From: Colwellia demingiae
GTDB lineage: Bacteria > Pseudomonadota > Gammaproteobacteria > Enterobacterales > Alteromonadaceae
Length of the DNA stretch: 45,443 nucleotides
Assembly (NCBI RefSeq): GCF_007954275.1
Contig: NZ_VOLT01000018.1
Coordinates: 1-45,443 of the forward strand
Reading direction: 5' to 3'
In this document: one piece after another, positions 42,276 through 45,443 of the stretch
Numbering within the stretch: the stretch's first letter is position 1
How the letters are laid out: each line of letters opens with the position of its first letter
The notes under the pieces: generated by a model
Told to the model about the DNA's origin: nothing
Databases searched by the model: none
The model's input: only the letters and a program-made list of their open reading frames with translations
Translations under genes and position numbers: made by a program

Positions 42276-44237
42276 TTACTTAGTTAGACTTAACATTAAC
42301 TTATTCAAGCGTGAAACAAAGCTTGCTGGATCTTTTAAACTGCCGCGTTCGGCCAACATCGCTTGTTCAAATAATACCTCAACCCACTGGTTGAACATAT
42401 CATCATCTTGCTCATCAGCTACATGCTTAACCAGCGCATGTTCACCATTAATCTCAAAGATAGGTAAGGTATCAGGTACTTCTTGACCAACCGATGCCAT
42501 TAGCTTAGCCATTTGGCTACTCATATCGTCATCATCAGCAACAATACACGCTGGAGAATCAGTTAAGCGTTGAGACAGTTTAACTTCTTTAACTTTGCCG
42601 TCTAAGCTCGTTTTAATGCGTTTAACAACAGAGTCATATTCTTTCTCAAGTTTCTCTTGAGCCTCTTTTGTTTCTGCATCATCCATATCGCCAAGATCAA
42701 GTCCACCGCGAGTAACTGATTGCAGTTGCTTACCATCAAACTCTGTTAAATGGCTTACTAACCATTCATCAATACGATCTGACATTAATAATACTTCAAT
42801 GCCTTTCTTACGGAAAACTTCTAAATGAGGGCTGTTTTTTGCCGCTTCAAAACTATCAGCAACAACAAAATAAATTTTGTCCTGACCTTCTTTCATACGT
42901 TCTATATATGAAGCTAACGATACATTTTGCGTAGTGGAATCTTCATTAGTAGAAGCAAAACGTAATAAACCAGCAACTTGTTCTTTATTTGCATGGTCTT
43001 CAGCTGGACCTTCTTTTAATACTTGACCAAATTCATCCCAAAACCCTTGGTACTTATCTGCATCTTTATTACCTAATTTCTCAAGCATTTTTAAAACGCG
43101 TTTGGTACAGCCCTTACGAATCGCTTGAGTAATCTTGTTATCTTGCAATATCTCGCGAGAAACGTTCAAGGGTAAATCGTTAGAATCTAAAAGACCTTTT
43201 ACAAAACGTAAGTAAGTCGGCATGAACTGTTCAGCGTCATCCATAATAAATACACGTTGTACAAACAACTTCAAACCATGTTGTTTTTCACGGTTGTACA
43301 TATCAAATGGAGCTTTAGTTGGTACATATAAAAGAGAAGTATATTCTGTTTTACCTTCTACTCGATTATGTTCCCACAATAAAGGGTCACCGAAGTCATG
43401 AGACACGTGCTTATAGAATTCTTTATACTCTTCATCTGTAATATCAGCTTTTTCACGCGTCCATAAAGCAGTAGCCTTATTAACAGGTTCCCAAACAGCA
43501 GGGATAGCATCAATTGCCTCGACAGCTGGTCTTGTTACCTTATCATTCTCATCTGTTACTTCAGGTACTGCATCAACAGCAGGAACTTCTGCAGTTAACA
43601 TTTCAACTGAAACAGAAATGTGATCTGAATACTTAGTAACAATAGACTTTAAACGCCAGTCATCCGCATATTCTGATTCATCTTCTTTTAAATGAAGAAT
43701 AATGTCAGTACCACGATTAGTCTTCTCAATTTGAGCCGTAGTGAATTCGCCTTCACCTGCACTAATCCACTCAACACCATCAGTAGAGCTATTGCCAGCT
43801 TTACGGGTACGAACAGTTACCTTATCAGCAACAATAAATGCAGAGTAAAAACCAACCCCAAATTGACCAATAAGTTGCGAGTCTGAAGCTTGATCACCAG
43901 ATAACTGAGAGAAAAACTCAGCAGTACCTGATTTAGCAATAGTACCAAGATGTTCAATAACCTCTTCTTGGTTCATACCTATACCGTTGTCTGAAATAGT
44001 AATCGTATTATTTTCTTTATCACAACTAACTCGTACACGTAAATCGCCATCATTCTCATAAAGAGCATTATCTGATAATGCTTTGAAACGAAGCTTATCT
44101 GCAGCATCAGCAGCATTTGAAACTAACTCACGCAAAAATATTTCTTTGTTTGAATATAGTGAGTGGATCATTAATTGTAGTATTTTGGCGTTGTCCGATG
44201 CGAACGCATGATTTTGTACTTGATTAGTTTCTGACAT
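42276..44237 (-). CDS. htpG: Molecular chaperone HtpG (Hsp90)
   Basis: This 653-aa cytosolic ATP-dependent chaperone has GHKL motifs SNAADAADKLRF (~40-51), DNGIGM (~83-88) and GQFGVGFYSAF (~124-134), plus middle-domain RVFIMDD and NVSREILQDN. It is ~30 residues longer than E. coli HtpG (624) because of an insertion at ~214-248 containing two related PAVDAVPEV / PAVEAIDAIPAV stretches, just before VNKATALWTREK. A sigma-32-type promoter lies 60-90 bp upstream. The ATG at 44237 follows CCGGAGATATTTTAG. Confidence 0.97.
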   Translation of the reverse strand: MSETNQVQNHAFASDNAKILQLMIHSLYSNKEIFLRELVSNAADAADKLRFKALSDNALYENDGDLRVRVSCDKENNTITISDNGIGMNQEEVIEHLGTIAKSGTAEFFSQLSGDQASDSQLIGQFGVGFYSAFIVADKVTVRTRKAGNSSTDGVEWISAGEGEFTTAQIEKTNRGTDIILHLKEDESEYADDWRLKSIVTKYSDHISVSVEMLTAEVPAVDAVPEVTDENDKVTRPAVEAIDAIPAVWEPVNKATALWTREKADITDEEYKEFYKHVSHDFGDPLLWEHNRVEGKTEYTSLLYVPTKAPFDMYNREKQHGLKLFVQRVFIMDDAEQFMPTYLRFVKGLLDSNDLPLNVSREILQDNKITQAIRKGCTKRVLKMLEKLGNKDADKYQGFWDEFGQVLKEGPAEDHANKEQVAGLLRFASTNEDSTTQNVSLASYIERMKEGQDKIYFVVADSFEAAKNSPHLEVFRKKGIEVLLMSDRIDEWLVSHLTEFDGKQLQSVTRGGLDLGDMDDAETKEAQEKLEKEYDSVVKRIKTSLDGKVKEVKLSQRLTDSPACIVADDDDMSSQMAKLMASVGQEVPDTLPIFEINGEHALVKHVADEQDDDMFNQWVEVLFEQAMLAERGSLKDPASFVSRLNKLMLSLTK

Positions 44238-44293
44238 CTAAAATATCTCCGGTGAAAAATTATTAATGTACTTTTAAAAAGTTGTTAGAAAGT

Positions 44294-44323
44294 ATGTGGG
44301 GCTGAGGATAGAAAATTCAAGGG
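44294..44323 (-). promoter_or_regulatory. Heat-shock (sigma-32) promoter of htpG
   Basis: On the minus strand, CCCTTGAA (44323-44316) is followed after 14 bp by CCCCACAT (44301-44294). This matches the sigma-32 consensus CTTGAA - N13-15 - CCCCAT. It lies ~57 bp before the htpG start codon, the expected place for heat induction. Confidence 0.82.
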
Positions 44324-44816
44324 ATAACTATAAATGCTGATCAATTGATAATACTAAAAGTAATAAACTAATGGCTATTCAACTTCATGGTTAAAGCTAA
44401 TTTATTTATTTTTATTTCACTAAGCATGATCAAAACTAGTATTTATCTAAGATAGGAAGGAAAATTCAACATTAAAGGGAAAATACCGGAGTAGGTTGCC
44501 CTACTCCGGAAATGTATACTTGCGATAAATGATTGACAGATCAGGTTTACCAATAAGTATGCAGTTATTAATTTGTTGCTTAGGGAGTAAACCACAATTT
44601 ATTAACTGGTTCACATTACCTTATAGCGTAAGTAATACAAACAGTTTATTTCTAATATACTAGTACATTTTAGCATAACTAAGCAAGTTAATTGAATATG
44701 TATTCGCACAACCAAGTGTAAAACAATACCCTAACCCCATATAAAATATGACTTTTAACCACCATAACCATCAAAAAACATTTAGTTACGAATTTTATAT
44801 TTATTTAATTACAAAT
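44324..44816. other. Intergenic region upstream of htpG
   Basis: No gene, tRNA or terminator could be supported in this AT-rich stretch. A GC-richer inverted repeat, CCGGAGTAGG-ttgc-CCTACTCCGG (44487-44510), is perfect; it is a strong 10-bp hairpin without a clear T-tract on either side. Confidence 0.5.
44487..44510. terminator. Perfect 10-bp GC-rich hairpin
   Basis: CCGGAGTAGG pairs perfectly with CCTACTCCGG around ttgc. The flanks are AAAATA on the left and AAATGT on the right. Read on the minus strand, the tail after the stem is TATTTTCCC, so it may end minus-strand transcription arriving from the 5S-derived array or rRNA operon to the right. Confidence 0.6.
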
Positions 44817-44982
44817 AGCAAAGATCCCGACTCTTTCAAATCTAGCTTTTGTGTATCATTTAGAGAGTGAAGTCTAGAATATCATATGCCCAAATAGGCT
44901 TAACAGGCCTGAGTCATACAACCATCGGCGTAACTGTCATATGCTTAACCATTAATAGGAACTTTTTCAAATCCCAAACAGC

Positions 44983-45013
44983 AAAAAAACCGTAGCATTA
45001 GCTATGGGTTTCT
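44983..45013 (-). terminator. Array terminator 4 (diverged)
   Basis: On the minus strand, AAACCCATAGC-taat-GCTACGGTTT is followed by TTTTT. It has the same position within the unit as terminators 2 and 3, but the stem sequence has changed while pairing is largely kept, which suggests selection for termination. Confidence 0.65.
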
Positions 45014-45136
45014 TTAAAGTGAAATTGAGAATATCTTACGCTCACATCCGCTTAACTTACATGAGTCACACACACTACTCATCGGCGTCATTCTATTTAC
45101 TTACGTAACGGTAAAGTTCTTCAAATCCCAGACAGT

Positions 45137-45170
45137 AAAAAGCCCGACTCTATCGAATCGGGCTTCTTTA
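45137..45170 (-). terminator. Array terminator 3
   Basis: The stem is identical to terminator 2 (AGCCCGACTC / GAATCGGGCT on the plus strand), with TTTTT on the minus strand after the stem. Confidence 0.8.
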
Positions 45171-45286
45171 AATAGAAGTATAGCAATGTCTACTCTCACA
45201 TGGGCTTAACTTACATGAGTCACACTACTCATCGGCGTCATTGAATTTACTTACGTAATGGCAAAGTTCTTCAAATACCAGACAGC

Positions 45287-45319
45287 AAAAAGCCCGACTC
45301 TATCGAATCGGGCTTTTTT
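45287..45319 (-). terminator. Array terminator 2
   Basis: On the minus strand, AAAAAGCCCGATTCGATAG pairs back to GAGTCGGGCTTTTT. It ends the rightmost degenerate 5S unit. Confidence 0.8.
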
Positions 45320-45412
45320 AAATAGAAGTATAGCAATGTCCTACTCTCACATGGGCTTAACTAGTTTGAGTCACATTCCCCATCAGCTGAATCTTTTCAA
45401 ATCCCAGACAGC

Positions 45413-45443
45413 AAAAAGCCCGTTACTTTCGTAACGGGCTTCT
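45413..45443 (-). terminator. Array terminator 1
   Basis: On the minus strand, AAGCCCGTTAC-gaaa-GTAACGGGCTT is followed by TTT. This perfect 11-bp stem with a GAAA loop is likely the end of the sequence immediately to the right, presumably the true 5S rRNA gene. Confidence 0.85.

Larger units (their letters stand above)
44817..45443 (-). repeat. Tandem array of ~150-bp units: degenerate 5S rRNA plus terminator
   Basis: On the minus strand each unit reads TGTCTGG..., then GCCGATGAGTAGTGTG, then CCCATGTGAGAGTAGGACAT, then TGCTATACTT, then an intrinsic terminator. The blocks GCCGATG-GTAGTGTG and CCCATG-GAGAGTAGG are the 3' half of bacterial 5S rRNA; the opening TGTCTGG and closing TATACTT roughly resemble the 5S ends (TGTCTGG / CAGACTT). 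Terminators lie at ~45413-45441, 45287-45319, 45137-45165, 44983-45012 and, decayed, 44817-44850, giving spacings of ~126, 150, 151 and ~168 bp. Similarity falls off from right to left, away from the presumed rRNA operon beyond the window edge. Confidence 0.75.

Noticed and set aside
44817..45443. CRISPR-like array
   Set aside because: The repeat units are ~150 bp, differ along their length, contain terminators and resemble 5S rRNA; there are no short identical repeats with unique spacers.
44817..45443. Functional 5S rRNA genes
   Set aside because: The 5' half and helix pairings of 5S are not preserved well enough, and the 3' half carries an internal insertion, so these are at best degenerate copies.

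Overview
The window looks like a chromosomal segment of a low-GC marine gammaproteobacterium of the order Alteromonadales, most likely Colwellia or a close relative. The basis is the AT-rich but gene-dense sequence, gammaproteobacterial gene orders (tkt-epd-pgk-fba, a full hisGDCBHAFI operon with an H-rich leader peptide, adk beside htpG), and families of short palindromic intergenic repeats of the kind seen in this order. The genus is my inference from protein resemblance; no search was run.

Layout. 1-2.4 kb: the N-terminus of an outer-membrane porin (minus strand, cut by the window edge), a ~330 bp dispersed repeat with terminal inverted repeats, and a TauE/SafE-type permease. 2.4-8.2 kb: a catabolic-looking minus-strand operon (aldehyde dehydrogenase, M19-like amidohydrolase, BCCT transporter, RidA-like protein) divergent from a LysR-type regulator. 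The aldehyde dehydrogenase resembles alpha-ketoglutarate-semialdehyde dehydrogenase and carries two lesions in its first ~50 codons. The M19 protein lacks three expected metal ligands. 9.0-14.7 kb: a four-gene plus-strand cluster (unrecognised 569-aa protein, DUF3726-like protein, FdhD, FdhF/YdeP-type molybdoenzyme), with a possible RNA switch over the fdhD ribosome-binding site. I regard this cluster as the best candidate for an uncharacterised enzyme system. 14.7-17.5 kb: a 45-aa membrane peptide with its own terminator, and a MASE1/CHASE membrane sensor whose kinase H-box histidine is lysine.

17.7-23.6 kb: central carbon genes tkt, epd, pgk and fba. 24-32 kb: a DUF481 outer-membrane protein, a lipoprotein, an orphan periplasmic binding protein, ettA, a PilZ protein, a GcvR-like double-ACT protein, the yoaA helicase and a small hydrophilic protein. 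32.4-40.2 kb: the complete histidine operon behind a classical attenuator (leader with five consecutive His codons, then a strong terminator), with a REP-like hairpin between hisG and hisD. 40.5-44.3 kb: a small conserved protein, an ElaA-like acetyltransferase, adk, and htpG with an excellent sigma-32 promoter.

The last ~630 bp (44817-45443) is a tandem array of about four units. Each unit, read on the minus strand, is a degenerate copy of 5S rRNA (the 3' half is clearly recognisable) followed by an intrinsic terminator. It implies an rRNA operon on the minus strand just beyond the right edge and is one of the most unusual structures here. No tRNA gene, intact rRNA gene, CRISPR array, insertion sequence with transposase, or prophage was seen.
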